DNA of 64,000 nucleotides from Beta vulgaris subsp. vulgaris (lineage: Eukaryota; Streptophyta; Magnoliopsida; Caryophyllales; Amaranthaceae): the NCBI RefSeq assembly GCF_026745355.1, contig NC_079206.1, positions 18,219,501 through 18,283,500 on the forward strand, read 5' to 3'. Positions 23,470-35,450 of the stretch are shown here, piece after piece. The position numbers and the translations under genes are program-made. Every line of letters begins with the position of its first letter. Within the stretch, counting starts at the first letter, position 1. Below the pieces are notes generated by a model, which was given only the letters and a program-made list of their open reading frames with translations, made no database searches and had not been told where the DNA came from.

Positions 23470-23590
23470 CATAACCGAATCCCTTAATTATAGGAAACTA
23501 TGACAAGATATACAAGCCAAGCATTATTGCCTAAAATGTAGGATTACAAAAATATATCATAATCCTAAAGATATTTAATATATCACAATA
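23470..23590 (-). repeat. Copia 3' LTR, proximal part, with polypurine tract beside it
   Basis: 121 bp matching 28714-28832. Just outside, at 23591-23601, the plus strand reads CTCCCCCACAA (minus TTGTGGGGGAG), the polypurine tract that primes plus-strand synthesis. Confidence 0.85.
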
Positions 23591-23639
23591 CTCCCCCACA
23601 AGTAGGAGCGTGATGATCACGAACTCTCAACTTGGACCG

Positions 23640-26010
23640 TAGAAAACCAAACTGAGAAGTCCCAAGGGCTTTCGTGAAGACATTTGCATACTGCAACTTA
23701 GTTCGAACATGGGTAGTAGCGCGCTATAACACCAGACACTAATAGCTCTCGGATAAAGTGATAATCAAGGTTGATATGTTTGGAACGCTCATGAAAGACG
23801 GGATTGGCAGCAATGTGGAGAGCAACTAGATTATCACAATATAAACGAACAGGTTGTTGATGAGGAACATTGAGAGTAGCTAATATATACCGCAACCATT
23901 TAATCTCCGCACAAGTGTACGCTATGGCTCTATATTCGGCCTCGACAGAAGACCGGGAGACCGTAGATTGCTTTTTGGTTTCCCAGGAGATAGGAGAACC
24001 ACCAAGCAAGATAAAGTAGCCACTAACCGAACGTCTAGAAAGAATATAACTTGCCCAATCCGAATAACAATAAGCATAGAGTTGTAAATCACTATCAGCC
24101 CGAGAGCCCGTAAGAACAAACCTTGTCTTGGATGGCTCTTAATGTATCGTAATACCCAGATTACAGCATCATAGTGTGCTTTGCACGAAGCTTGCATGAA
24201 CTGAGATAAAATATGCACAGCATAAGATAAGTATGGACGAGTAATGGTAAGATAAATCAATCTACCAATAAGACGCCTATAAAGCGATGGATCCTCATGC
24301 ATAGGACCATCGTCCACGATCAAGGTATGATTTTGCGGCAACGATTGTCAATGGGTTTGACTACAAGAAGACCCACCTCCTGTAATATGTCAAGAGCACA
24401 CTTTCGTTGATATAAGAATAACCCCTAAGATGAGCGAGCACACTCAATGCCTTGAAAATACTTCAGCGTACCCGAATCTTTCAATTGGAAACACTAATCT
24501 AAATAATGTTTGAATGAAGTTCAAGGGCTTGGATTGTTGCCAGCAACAAGAATGTCATCCACATAGACTAACTCAGTTAATGTGTCGGTGCCTTGGCGAA
24601 ATGTAAACAAGGTGTGATCAGTATGAGACTGTGTGAAACCATAGCGTTTGTTTATGCTAAAATTTATCACTTGCGACGAAATTAAAGTTTGGGATGATTT
24701 AACCAGATTATGATAAGGACAATGCGATAAAGGAATGCAAAGGGGATCAAAGCGGATGAACACCTAAAAATGGTGACGCGGAAAACCCCAATGAAGATGG
24801 GTAAAAAACCGCGGGTGGCTGGAGATCCACCAAACTAATATGGTTCACTATTTTTCTTAGTGACTGACTGTCGTTACAAGGATGTTAAGTTCTCTCTAGT
24901 GTTCTTCCAATTTGTCAATGACCTCTCTCTCCCTTTTATATGCCCTCTTTTTTCCTTGGCTTTTTCTGAACGAATACAAAATGAATTCACTAATTATTAC
25001 ATTAACTTTGCGCTTCAATCATTGGAGATCTTCTACGCTTACGCTCCAACGTCTTGATTTGAGCTCTTCAACGACTGAATTTATGGCTCATAACTCTCCT
25101 TCCTTATTTAGTTGGTCTGTTACCACTTAATGCTCTACTCCAATCTCGCGTCCTTCGCTGTGTCTTTGGGTCACATTTACTTCGTCATCATGTCAGATGG
25201 CATCATGTCATCGAGTCATCGCGTCGTTGCATCAGTGTCATCCTGTCAAAAAATCAGCCATAACAGCGTCGAAGAGCCTGGGTAAGTTTAGCAAACCAGT
25301 TATGCAGCGACTATCATAGACCATAAAGAGACTCCGTAACTTGCACACCTTACCAGATGAGGCAGCGGGAAAACCTGGAGGTAGACGTATATAAACTTCC
25401 TCATGAAGGTCGCCATGGAGAAAGGCATTGTTAACGTCAAACTGGTGAATTTCCCATTTTCTAGCCACAGTAACAGAAAAAAAAAAGTACGAACACTGAC
25501 CATTATAGAAACGGGGGAAAAAGTGTCGCTAAAATCAACCCCTTCGGTCTGATAATTACCCAATACCACTAGTCGAGCCTTATCATGCTCAATGCTGCCA
25601 TCCGAGTTATACTTGGTTTTAAATGCCCATTGACAACCGATAGACGTTTTGCCCGAAAATAAGTCCACAATATCCCAAGTGTGATTACGCTCAAGAGCTT
25701 GCATTTCCTTTTGCATAGCATTACGCCAGCGTTCATGAACAACTGCTTCTTTATAGGACCTCGATTCCACATTAGTAGTAAGAGGCAAGAAATTTTCGAT
25801 GGTCATTAGCAAAGCTATCATATGTAACAAAATGTGCAATAGGAAACCGCGTACCTGAGGATGTTGAGGCATTGGACGGGGATGGAATGAGGTGAGTAGT
25901 ACGTGCCCTGTGACATATATAATCGGAAGAGATAAGCCGGAGGTATATGGGATCGCTTTGACCGCCGAGATGCTCTTTCATCTATGGAGCCAGGCTCGCG
26001 AACTGGAGAG
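23640..26010 (-). pseudogene. Copia reverse transcriptase and RNase H
   Basis: From right to left: the RT start WRNAMQKEMQALERNHTWDI near 25770, WAFKTKYNSDGSIEHDKARL, then FDVNNAFLHGDLHEEVYIRL near 25440. After the solo LTR comes YGFTQSHTDHTLF and the catalytic LVYVDDILVAGN at about 24540. RNase H includes the VEAEYRAIAYTCAEIKWLR block at about 23930 and YCDNLVALHIAANPVFHERS, then KHINLDYHFIRE. Frameshifts (25470, 24500, 24340) and the nested LTR inactivate it. Confidence 0.88.
24649..25265 (-). mobile_element. Solo LTR inside the copia RT, 617 bp
   Basis: On the minus strand it starts TGTTATGGCTGATTTTTTGA and ends GCATAAACA. Plus-strand flanks are GCGTT (24644-24648) and GCGTC (25266-25270), a 4/5 target duplication. 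It interrupts RT between the ALRR wording and YGFTQS, which read on in register with the copia family pattern. The segment contains a TATAAAAGGG-like promoter (minus strand, about 24930-24942) and no ORF, fitting an LTR left by recombination. It is not the same family as the solo LTR at 2662. Confidence 0.75.
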
Positions 26011-26169
26011 GAGAGCTACAGGGAATGGGTAGAGTTGAGCTCACACGCAGGTTGGGTTGTCACTATTGGCGTATTTTGCTCGCATACAGTCGTGCTCCCC
26101 CTGTCATCTCTATTAGGTGGTGGCTGCTGGGGTAATTTCGCATAGGGTGTGAATCAAGAATCTACCAAA

Positions 26170-27290
26170 GTCAGAGAAGCAACAGATGCAAATGGAAAAG
26201 TATCTTCTATGAAGCGAACATCTCGAGATACAAAAACATTCTTAGACTATAAATCCATGACTTTCCACCCCTTTTGACCAGAATGATTTCCCAAAAATAC
26301 ACAACGCCGACTCTGAGGTGCAAACTCATCCTTGACACGAGGATGATCATGAGCATAACAAAGGCACGCAAAGGTTCGTAACAAAGCAAGTGAAGGATCG
26401 GATCCAAACAAGATTGAATAAGGGGATTTCGCTTTAAGCAGAGTAGTTGGTGTTCGGTTGATTATGTAAACTGCTGTCTGGACACACTCACCCCAAAACT
26501 CAATGGGCAGGAAGCTTGGAACCGAAGGGCCCTATCTATTTCCAATTTATTGCGATGCTTTCTCTCACACGACCATTCTGTTGCAGAGTTCCAATATAAG
26601 AGGTATGTAATAAAATGTCGTGGTTACTGTAAAACTTATTTAGAGGAGAGTTTATAAATTTTGTGCCATTGTTTGTATAAACCAATTGAACCTCCTTCTG
26701 GAACTGAGTGTGAACAATTACACAAAAATTTTCATACAACTCGAGACTTCACTTTTATCATTAATTAAATAAACCCAAACAGCACGTGAATTATCATCAA
26801 TAATAGTGAGAAAATAGTAGGAACCAAACAAAGATGAAGTAGAATAGGGTCCCCATAAATCACAATGTATCAAAACAAATAATCCACTAGTACTGCTAGA
26901 ACTAACTGGGAAAACATTACGAGTTGGTTTCACATGCAGGCATATATCACAATCTGCTAGCAATTGTTATAATTTACCATGCCTATAAGTACTAGAAAGA
27001 AAAGATAATTGTTGACTTGTTTGTGTCACGGGCCAAAAATAATACACCCCGTTTAACAATTCACCCAGTCGAATCGGCTTCCTCGTATTGTGATCTTGTA
27101 CAATACACATCCGATAAGTGAAAGTTATAAAACAATCAGAATCACATATTAATTGACCAACTGAAATTAAGTTGCATTTAATATTAGGAACATAAAAGAC
27201 GTTCCGTAGAACCAAGGAACCCAATGTAGCAGTGCCACGCATAGTAGGTGAGGTTTGTACCTCATCTGGAAGACTCGCGAGAGATGGTGT
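26170..27290 (-). pseudogene. Copia GAG-pre-integrase and integrase
   Basis: The GAG-pre-integrase region reads LVLRNVFYVPNIKCNLISVG at about 27210. The zinc finger continues as DCDICLHVKPTRNVFPVSSS. The catalytic core has LIHCDLWGPYSTSSLFGSYY, then FLTIIDDNSRAVWVYL, then VYTNNGTKFINSPLNKF near 26670, and LHTSYIGTLQQNGRVRES near 26570. The second catalytic aspartate position reads TNNG, where S/T-D-N-G is usual. Frameshifts at about 26960 and 26530 split it. Confidence 0.85.
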
Positions 27291-27427
27291 GAGTGCTTGA
27301 CGTTATGTCAAAAAGGCTAGTCTACTCGTCATGTGATGTGAAGCACCACTGTCAAATAGCCAACAAAAATTAGTAGAGAGCATCTTACCCGACAACTTAG
27401 AGGATACAAAAATTTTATCTGAGATAC

Positions 27428-28530
27428 TTAGAAGCTGTTAAACTTGCTCATAAGAAAGGCTGGGTAGTGCCCATGTTGAATGGGACGAAGAAGATGTTGG
27501 AGATATGTCTGTACGTGATGCTTCGACTGCATTAGCAGTGACTGGCTGCTATTGTCCGCGTCTAATGAAGGCTGAGCACGCCCACGAGAAGGCCGACCCC
27601 TCCCACGGCCACGATTGTGGTACCCAATGCGCCGATAGCATCTATCATAATCATGCCCATATTTGCTGCGATGAGTACACTGCTCTAGAGAATCAGTTGC
27701 AGAGGTGGGCGCTGGAGTGGATGAAGTGGCTTGAACCGCGAAACTCATGGCTTCTGTTTTATCATCTCGATCACGAACAATAGATCTTTGTCTTTCCTCT
27801 TGAGTAGCCAAGGAAAAGGCTTTACTGATGCTTGGGAAGGGATCCATATTAATTATTTTTGTCCGCAAATTGTTGTACTTATCATCATTGAGGCCTAAAA
27901 CAGAATCACTTGCTTTTCGACATCTCGGGCTCGTAATTTTGATGCGGCTGCACAAGTACATACACAAGTAACATCCACGGAACCATAAATTTCATCCCAC
28001 AAACTGTTAAATTTATTATAATAAGAAACTACACTCTGTTCTTTTTGGCGAAAAAGATCCTATTCATATTTTAGTTGATTAATCCGAGGGGCCATTAGCA
28101 GTAGAGTAGCGTTCTTTCAAGTCATTCCAAAAATCCAATGTGATATTATGAGAAACAATACTAGGTTGTATGGAGACATCAGCGGAATTGAAAATCTAAG
28201 AACAGATGATGGAGTTATTGGATTTCCAAGCCGCAAAGTCATCGGATATTTCATCAACAGGTTTACAAAAATAACCATTAAAAAATCCATACATGTTTCT
28301 ACCATCTAAGGCATTAATTACAGCTTTGGTCCACACATCGTAATTTTCTTCAGTTAACGAATATTTAGTTAAAGCATTACCAGGGCCTTCAGGAGGATGA
28401 AGATAGTAAACAGTAGAAACATCATGAATGAGTTGTAGCTTCTTACCAGCCAGTACCTTTGTCGCCAGACATGGAAGGAATACACTGGGATTACGTGAGC
28501 AATCCGACACAGATGGATGTAATAGAGGAC
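27428..28530 (-). pseudogene. Copia gag
   Basis: The N-terminal ORF 28510-28196 carries YYLHPPEGPGNALTKYSLTE, then NYDVWTKAVINALDGRNMYG and FFNGYFCKP, the standard copia gag N-terminal wording. The C-terminal ORF 27967-27428 carries the nucleocapsid remnant CTHRSKYGHDYDRCYRRIGY, in which the second cysteine of CX2C is replaced, then a Gly/Arg-rich stretch GRGRGRPSRGR. Stops lie at about 28190 and in 27970-28110. Confidence 0.83.
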
Positions 28531-28614
28531 TAACATACGCTGCTGGAGGCCGAGAAAAAGAATTCGAATCAAACCTTGATGTGGAATGGTAAAAAAAATG
28601 GATCTTAAACCATT

Positions 28615-28627
28615 GGCTACGATACCA
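28615..28627 (-). other. Copia primer-binding site (initiator tRNA-Met type)
   Basis: On the minus strand TGGTATCGTAGCC follows directly after the 5' LTR end (CTTTATCA). It resembles the usual TGGTATCAGAGC, complementary to the 3' end of the methionine initiator tRNA, with two differences. Confidence 0.75.
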
Positions 28628-28832
28628 TGATAAAGTTTGAGGAATTGATTTATGTGCTTGTATTCATCAATGACGTTTACAGACTATATGCAAGGCTTGG
28701 CCTACTTGCCATAACTGAATCCCTTAAGTATAGGAAACTATTGACCAATATATATAAGCCAACCATTACTGCCTAAAATCTAGGATTACAAAAACATATC
28801 ATAATCCTGACCATTTTTAATATATCATAATA
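28628..28832 (-). repeat. Copia 5' LTR
   Basis: 205 bp, complete. It aligns to the two halves of the other LTR with about 20 differences by eye. It starts TATTATGATATATT on the minus strand rather than TG, probably by mutation. Confidence 0.85.
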
Positions 28833-28837
28833 TGTTC

Positions 28838-29146
28838 ATATGAATTTCCCTATGTTGTTATGAATCTCTATCCACCGCCTTCAACCACCATCATTCGCGC
28901 CACCTCCTTTCGACGTAGATCTACTTTACATCCTCGTGCACTCCTCTTCTATCTCTTGTTGCCCTCTATCTCCTCGCAGCACCAGTATGCGTCACTCCCA
29001 TGCCCACCACTGGCATCGTCGTCGCCTCGATGCCTATGATGTCCTTGTTGCAACGATGAAGCTCATGGTAGGATGAGAGAGAATTAGGAGGAGAAGAGAG
29101 GGGAGACAAAAGGAGGTGGAGACATGTTTGGGTTTGCTTGCTTAAT
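28838..29146. other. Spacer between head-to-head copia elements
   Basis: About 310 bp, richer in C than its surroundings on the left half (CACCTCC, CTCCTCGCAGC) and in G/A on the right. It may be the remains of the sequence into which both elements inserted. No ORF with a recognisable product. Confidence 0.4.
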
Positions 29147-29151
29147 ATTTT

Positions 29152-29299
29152 TGTTAGAATATATGTAAATATTATGTCAATATTTTAGGATAAGTTTTAA
29201 TCCTTGTATTTAGTTAACTGTATATTGGTTTCCTAGTTCGTAGCCTAGTTTGATTCATAATTTTATGTATATAAGCTAATTATTATAATAAAAATAATC
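29152..29299 (+). repeat. 5' LTR of plus-strand copia
   Basis: Starts TGTTAGAATATATG and ends AATAATCA. The last 30 bp are more diverged from the 3' LTR than the rest. Confidence 0.85.
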
Positions 29300-29535
29300 A
29301 AGGGATAATGTTCTTTACTAATATTAGTCAGCCTACCCTGGAAGATCTTGTCCTTATTCTCTTCACGTTTCTTCCGTCGTGTAGCCTCCTTGTTCCCCCT
29401 TCCTATCAGCCATGGATTCACAAAGAACCCTTCAACTTTCACCCCGCGCTTGCCGTCTCCAACATCAAAAACAATATTCTTATCCTTCTTGAGATGGAGA
29501 ACGTGTAATACGCAACTTGGCCTAAGGATGAGTCA

Positions 29536-30600
29536 GTGAAAGCCTCCTCCACTATAGAGAGGAAGGAGCTATGGACTACGCTTGACGCTACCATCTTGCA
29601 GTGGATTTATTCAACTATATCAACTGACCATCTTCATAGAATTATTAGACCAGATGTCACAGACATATATACATGCTTGGGATCGGCACGTGATATATTC
29701 CAAGATAGCAAATCCTCATGCCATGGCCTTTGAAAAAGACTTCTATCATCTTTCTATGGAGGATTTTTCGAATGCTTCGGCATACTTTTTCAATGTCTCA
29801 AGGAATTATCGAATCAACTCAAGAACGTTAGTTCGCCGGACTCTAATGATCATCTTGTCTTACAATTAATTTTCGGGCGTACTCCATATAGCACGGTTGG
29901 TACATGAATTTGATAAACTACTCCTCTTCCTCCTTTCACGTTCTGTGCATACCTTGCAAGAGGTCGATTTTGCCAAACAAGCTGCTATCGGCTCCACTGC
30001 TATTATGGTGGTTGGATCTTCTCATGACACTGACGAGTCTTCTCACTCATATAATAATGGTGGGAAAAAGCAACAAAATCGTAATAATCATCATGGAAAA
30101 AAACGATGGTGGTGGTCGTACTAGCCATATCATGGAAAAAGCAAGGGTGGTGGTCCTGGCAATGGGGGTGGCCATGGTGGCCGTCGTGGTGGCGGTTCCC
30201 AGCAGAAGCAATCGGGGCCCATGTCCTAGTAGCAGTAGTGGGGTGGGTCTGGGGAATCGTGGCCTTGGTCCTAGCCATATCAATTCCCCCCTACCCGTAT
30301 TCAGCAGGAAATTGGGCTCGACACAATTTATTTCCCAGGCCCCCCGCAAGTCATCCTGGCCCAATAGAGTTGGGCTCGCGTCCTTAGACCTTCACAACCA
30401 CTGACTTTGGGCAACCAAGTGTCACACATTTTGAAACATCCATGTATACACTTGGTATTACGCCACGGGATGTAAATTGGTACATGGACACAGGCACGAC
30501 GTCTAACATGACTTTCGGGAAAGGTGACCTCTCTTCTTATTTTCATTTGAGCAATAATCGTGGCATTCTTGTTGGTAATGGTCATTGAATGTTGATTTGC
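29536..30600 (+). pseudogene. Copia gag and protease (plus-strand element)
   Basis: Gag wording: ERKELWTTLDATILQWIYST, then MEDFSNASAYFFNVSRNY-type UBN2 core and LLLFLLSRSVHTLQE across two frames. A low-complexity GGG/Trp-rich stretch at 30100-30290 replaces the zinc knuckle. The protease active site is visible at 30481-30510 as WYMDTGTTSNMT, with the DTG triad intact at 30487-30495. Stops at about 30120 and 30590 separate the parts. Confidence 0.8.
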
Positions 30601-30859
30601 GGTTATTGTCACACTACTTTGTCTTCCCCAAACCCACCTTTAGCCTTTAAAGATATCCTTCATGCTCCCTAATTAATTAAGAATTTAGTGTCAGTTAGGA
30701 AATTTACCACTGATAACTCTATTTCTGTTGATTCTTCTGGGTTTTCTATGAATGATTATCAGACGGGGATGTGTCTAATAAGGTGTGACAGTCGGGGCGA
30801 GCTTTATCCCACTACCACCACAAATAATGCTTCACCTTCTACATCTGTGGCCTTAGCTC

Positions 30860-31720
30860 CTTCCTTATAGCATGAGCATCTTGGTTACTCGGGGGATTCT
30901 ATTCTTATTTGTCTTCAGATAAATAAAGTTATTGAGTGTACTTCATCTCGTATTTAGAATATTTCTCTTTCTTGTCCTCTTGGAAAACACATTGAATTAC
31001 CCTTTGCTGCCTCAAATTCTTGTAATTTGTTACCATTCAATATTATTCATAGTGATTTGTGCGTGTACTTCTGGACATCGTTATTATCTTATGTTATTGG
31101 ATGATTTTTCTAATTATTTGTGGACATTTCCTATGTCAATGAAATCTGATGTTTTCTTCACATTCCTCACTTTTAGAGCTTTCATTCGCACTCAATCCGA
31201 ACGCAAAGTTCAAAATATCCAATGTAACAATGGTAAAGAAATTGATAATGGTCCATTGAGGATTTCCGCAAAATTAATGGTATTTCTTTCCGTCTCTCTT
31301 GTCCATATACATCATCTCAATATTGCAAAGCTGAAGGAAAAATTCACACCATTAATAATATCATTCACACCCTTATGGCTCATGCTTCCTTACCTTCTTC
31401 ATTTTGGCATCATGCCTTAGCCATGGCAACATATCTTCTTAACATACTTACAAGCAAATTATTTGACTACCAATCTCCACTCAAAATTCTTATAATCGGG
31501 ATCCTCTCTACTCTCATCTTCGTGTTATTGGATGTTTATTTTATCCTCTTTTCACACCTACAACCATTCATAAATTCCAAGCCCGTTTTACACCTTTTTT
31601 TGTTTGAGATACTATTCTAATCATCGGGGATATAAGTGATATGATATTTCTTCTTGTAAAATTATCATAAGTCGTCGTGTCATATTTGATGAGAGTCAAA
31701 TTCCTTTTTCCTACCCTTCA
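30860..31720 (+). pseudogene. Copia integrase (plus-strand element)
   Basis: Read across frames: HEHLGYSGDSIL (GAG-pre-integrase histidine block), SCPLGKHIELPF, NIIHSDLCVYFWTSL, then QWNN-type and the ORF 31375-31620 starting MAHASLPSSFWHHALAMATY, the C-terminal integrase wording. Many stops; not functional. Confidence 0.78.
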
Positions 31721-32209
31721 AAATTCTTCAAAATCCTCCTATGTTTTCTTGCATGAGGGTTTCTCCCCTTATGTGCTCCATCAAATGACCCAAAATGCTC
31801 CCCCGGTCCCTTCCTTGCTCCCCCGCCTGGGGCGCCTTTATTGGCCCCCTAGATCCCTCCCCTACCCCTGATCCTACTGTCCAGCCCCACATATATGAGC
31901 TGGCCTCAATACATTCCCCGACCCCTTGCATTCTTTCCCTACCCAAGCCTGCGGTTCCTAGTCCTCCACTGGGTCGTGTATCCCTGCTTCCCTATTAGTA
32001 GGCCCAGCATCTAGTCCCCATCCCTCCAGCCCAGTGCCATCCCAGCCCACCCGCATGATACTCCCCCCTTTCCAGCTCCCACGCCTCCCCAAGGCCCAGT
32101 CACTCGTAGTCAATTGGGAATATTTAATCCCAAATGCCACTTTAATCTTCATTCTACCACATTACGCACCCATTTACCTTGTAACCTGGTATCGGCTTTG
32201 CGTGACCCA

Positions 32210-33640
32210 AATTGTAAATTGGCTATGGATAGTGAGAGTATAATGCTCTTATTGAAAATAAGACTTGGGAGTTAGTGCCGCACCCCTGGAGTTAATGTGA
32301 TTCGTTCTATATGGATTTTTGCTCATACAGAAAGATCTAATGGTTCTTTTGAGAGGCCCGTCTTGTAGATGATGGCAAAACTCAACAAGTTGGCGCGGAT
32401 TGTGGGGAGACTTTCAGTCCGATTGTCAAGCCGGCAACCATTTAAACGATTCATAGCTTATGTATCTCTAAGCATTGGACCATTCATCAACTAGATGTAA
32501 AAACTTTCTTTTTTGCATGGAGATCTGAAGGAGACGGTTTATATGTATCAGCCTTTGTGTATATGGATGTTGCTCGTCCTGATCATGTATGTTTATTAAA
32601 GAAATCTTTATACGGGCTCAAGCAGGTTCCTTATGCTTAGTACAATGGTTTGCAGATTATCTTTCTACTATTGGCTTTTCTCACAGCACGTCTGATCACT
32701 AATTGTTTATTTATCGTCACGGTACTTCTTATGGCCTATTTTTTGTTACATGTGGATGTTATTATTTTGACAGCTTCTTACGATGCTTTACCCCAATCTA
32801 TCATCACTAATCTTAGCTCTGAATTTGCGATGAAAGACTTTTGTGCTTTGATTTATTTCTTAGGCATTGTTGTTACTCGTCATCCAGGTGGCCTATTCCC
32901 TTCTCAACGGAAGTATGCTATTGAGATAATTGAACCTGCTAGGATGCTGATTGCAAGTCCTGTCCCATTCTCGTGGATACTAAGCCTAAGTTGAGCTCCC
33001 TCCCGTGCTCCTTATGTTGACCCCTCTTCTCATCGCAGTCTTGTTGGGGCTCTTCAGTATCTCACCTTCACCAAACCTAATATTTCATATGTTGTGCAAC
33101 ATGTTTATTTATATATGCATGATCCACGAGATGCTCATGTGCATGCCCTTAAGTGCATTGTACGCTATCTACAAGGTACTTTGGAACACGGTTTACATCT
33201 CTATCCTCCTCTATTTCCAAGCTTCTTGCATACACTAATGCGGATTAGAGAGGTTGTCGCGATACTCGTTGTTCCACATCTGGGTACTGTGTTTTTCTTG
33301 GTGATAATTTACTATCATGGTCTGCTAAATGCCAGCCTACTCTTTCTCGTTCTAGTGTTGAGGTTGAGTATCGTGGTGTAGCAAATGTGGTGTCTGAATC
33401 TTACTGGTTACGAGATTGACCTCTAAAGCTTCATTATCCCATTCCGACTGCTACCTTGGTTTATTGTGATAATGTTAGTGCTATATACCTCTCTGGGAAT
33501 CTTGTTCAACATCGATGTACTAAGCATATTGAAATGGACATTCACTTTGTTCGGGAAAAGGTAGCTCGTGGCCAGGTTCGTGTTCTACATGTCCCCTCAT
33601 GATATTCAAATTGCAGTCATCTTTATCAAGGGCCTTCCTT
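32210..33640 (+). pseudogene. Copia reverse transcriptase and RNase H (plus-strand element)
   Basis: RT wording: NKTWELVPHP near 32255, GETFSPIVKPATI near 32405, HQLDVKTFF near 32490, LLKKSLYGLKQVPYA near 32595. The catalytic box near 32745 reads LHVDVIILTAS, so the usual YVDD has become HVDV and the enzyme would be dead. RNase H follows: LSRSSVEVEYRGVANVVSES near 33350, VYCDNVSAIYLSGNLVQHRC near 33460 and TKHIEMDIHFVREKVARGQV near 33525. Confidence 0.85.
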
Positions 33641-33708
33641 TAGTTTTGTTTGAAGATTTTAGGGACAGTCTCAGTGTTTGTCCCCCTCCCGCTTCAATTG
33701 TGGGGGTG

Positions 33709-33853
33709 TATTAGAATATATGTAAATATTATATCAATATTCTAGGATAAGTTGTTATCCTTGTATTTAGGTAACTGTATATGAATTTCCTAGTTTTTAG
33801 CCTGGTTTGACTCAGTCTTATGTATATGAGCTAATTAGGATTATATCCTTTCA
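33709..33853 (+). repeat. 3' LTR of plus-strand copia
   Basis: 145 bp, bounded on the left by the G-rich polypurine tract and on the right by ATTTT. The first base pair reads TA rather than TG. Confidence 0.85.
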
Positions 33854-33858
33854 ATTTT

Positions 33859-35316
33859 GATTTCAAATTTTAAAATTTACACCATTACTTACATATGTTG
33901 TAATAGTTATACCTAATAATCTGTCATTAGGTATTAATACAATTACTAACATATTTTAAAATTGGTGCATATTATTATATTTTATGTTTTTCAAGTTAAA
34001 GTTCATTCATTAATATGAAGTCATACGACATCTACAATAGAAGTCAGAAACTAAAAATACAGATCAAATTGATAGAAATTTAATTCACCATGATCGTTGA
34101 GCATAAATAACCCTTCTAACTACCCTCTTTCACATAGTTGTCTGATACAGTTTTCTACAAGGGGGTCTAACAATCTAATGTAGAACTAGAGTTGATTCAA
34201 CAGATTGTAAGCGAAGTACTGATCGTCGATGCGATCCCATACAAAATCATATCAACAAATCAACTTTCAACTGTACTCGGGGTCCAAACATTACTAATAC
34301 ACAAAGAAACGAAACTAATACACCCACCATAAAGGGGGTGACTACAAAATCCTAAAGTCATCACGGAGATGAGACTTGTTAAAAACTGCGAAAAAACGAA
34401 AAAAAGAAAGAAAATAAACTAGAAACTGAAAAAGGAGAGAAAGAGATGCTTACCATGAATGAAAACATCCATGACAACCTCTCTAGCTAGAGAATTTTAT
34501 GTGAAAAGATGAGGGACAGATAGGGGAGAGAAGAGTATAGTTGTTTTTATTTTTAAGTTAAAACGGCTCTATTTGACAACAAATTCAGACATCTTAAATG
34601 ATAAGTTGTTAAATTATTTAAGATACTAAAACAATTAGTGGTGTTTAACAAGTAGCTGAAATTATATTTAAGGTGGTAATATTTTAACGTTTCAATTTCA
34701 GTTGACTGAAACTTTTTCTAGTATCCTTTGTCACGTATCATCTCTCTTTGCTGCTGCACCCTGCGAAGTTTCTAAAAAGCATGTTGCTGGTCTTGTATCT
34801 CCAATTTCATAATTACAAAGTACATGTCGATTTATGCCGATGCATGTTAGTATGTTAATTTGGTAAAATTTTGAAATATAAGGTAAGGAGAGTGGATCAA
34901 ATTTGTTACTGATGGAGAGAAGGAACCAAAAAAAAAAAAGGATATTACGATATGGAAGTAGATTATGTGTGTGAAACTATGTATTATTTAAAGTACGAAT
35001 CAAAGTGGATTGTGTTTATATTGGACTAATCAAAATAATTCAACTAATCAATTATTTTATTAGTTTTTAACACCTTATTAATTTTAGCTACTAACTTACA
35101 AATTTCGTAACTTTTTAATTTCAACTATCGAAACCAAACAAAGCCAATTATATAAAACTATTAGGGGTGGTATAGGGAGAATACTACATTTATGTTCTTC
35201 TTTTCACACGATCCTTTCGCTTGCTCTCTACTATTAAGTAGAAACTACAGCCTGCTACGAATCGAATTTCACTATTCGTTGAAAACTACTATTTGATACA
35301 TCTGACTTTATGGTAC
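33859..35316. other. Spacer; possible MITE at 34564-35145
   Basis: No gene is visible. A possible small DNA element starts GGCTCTATTTGACAACAAAT at 34564 and ends near 35145; its right end, reverse complemented, is GGCTTTGTTTGGTTTCG. Flanks do not show an equal duplication, so this is only a suggestion. A purine-rich, splice-like block lies at 34440-34530. Confidence 0.35.
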
Positions 35317-35450
35317 TTTTTTTTTTGACAACGGGGAAACAAACAGAAAGAGAACCAGAACAACAAGACAAGAAACACTAAACAATACATAACCAAGACA
35401 AGGGAGAAGCAACAAGATAAAAAAAACCTAAAGGTAGCTACACCGGACCG

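Larger units (their letters stand above)
19073..28832 (-). mobile_element. Ty1/copia retrotransposon, minus strand, with two nested insertions
   Basis: Related 205-bp LTRs lie at 28628-28832 (5') and 19073-19169 plus 23470-23590 (3', split by a LINE). Flanks are TGTTC on the right (28833-28837) and TGTTT on the left (19068-19072), a 4/5 duplication. Inside, from right to left, are the primer-binding site, gag, integrase, RT and RNase H in copia order. Without the LINE and solo LTR the element is about 4.8 kb, normal for copia. The LTRs differ at roughly a tenth of positions by eye, so it is old, and its ORF is broken throughout. Confidence 0.9.
29152..33853 (+). mobile_element. Ty1/copia retrotransposon, plus strand
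   Basis: 4702 bp flanked by a perfect 5-bp duplication ATTTT (29147-29151 and 33854-33858). LTRs are 148 bp (29152-29299, starting TGTTAGAATATATG) and 145 bp (33709-33853, starting TATTAGAATATATG, ending TCCTTTCA). The polypurine tract TTGTGGGGGTG precedes the 3' LTR. Gag, protease, integrase, RT and RNase H follow in copia order. No primer-binding site is recognisable after 29299. Every domain contains stops, and the LTRs differ at about a tenth of positions, so it is old. Confidence 0.92.

Noticed and set aside
30003..30387. His- and Trp-rich frames on both strands
   Set aside because: They are shadows of the degenerate copia gag nucleocapsid region.
34564..35145. Firm Harbinger or hAT MITE call
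   Set aside because: Ends look alike but neither a 3-bp TAA/TTA nor an 8-bp duplication could be found.
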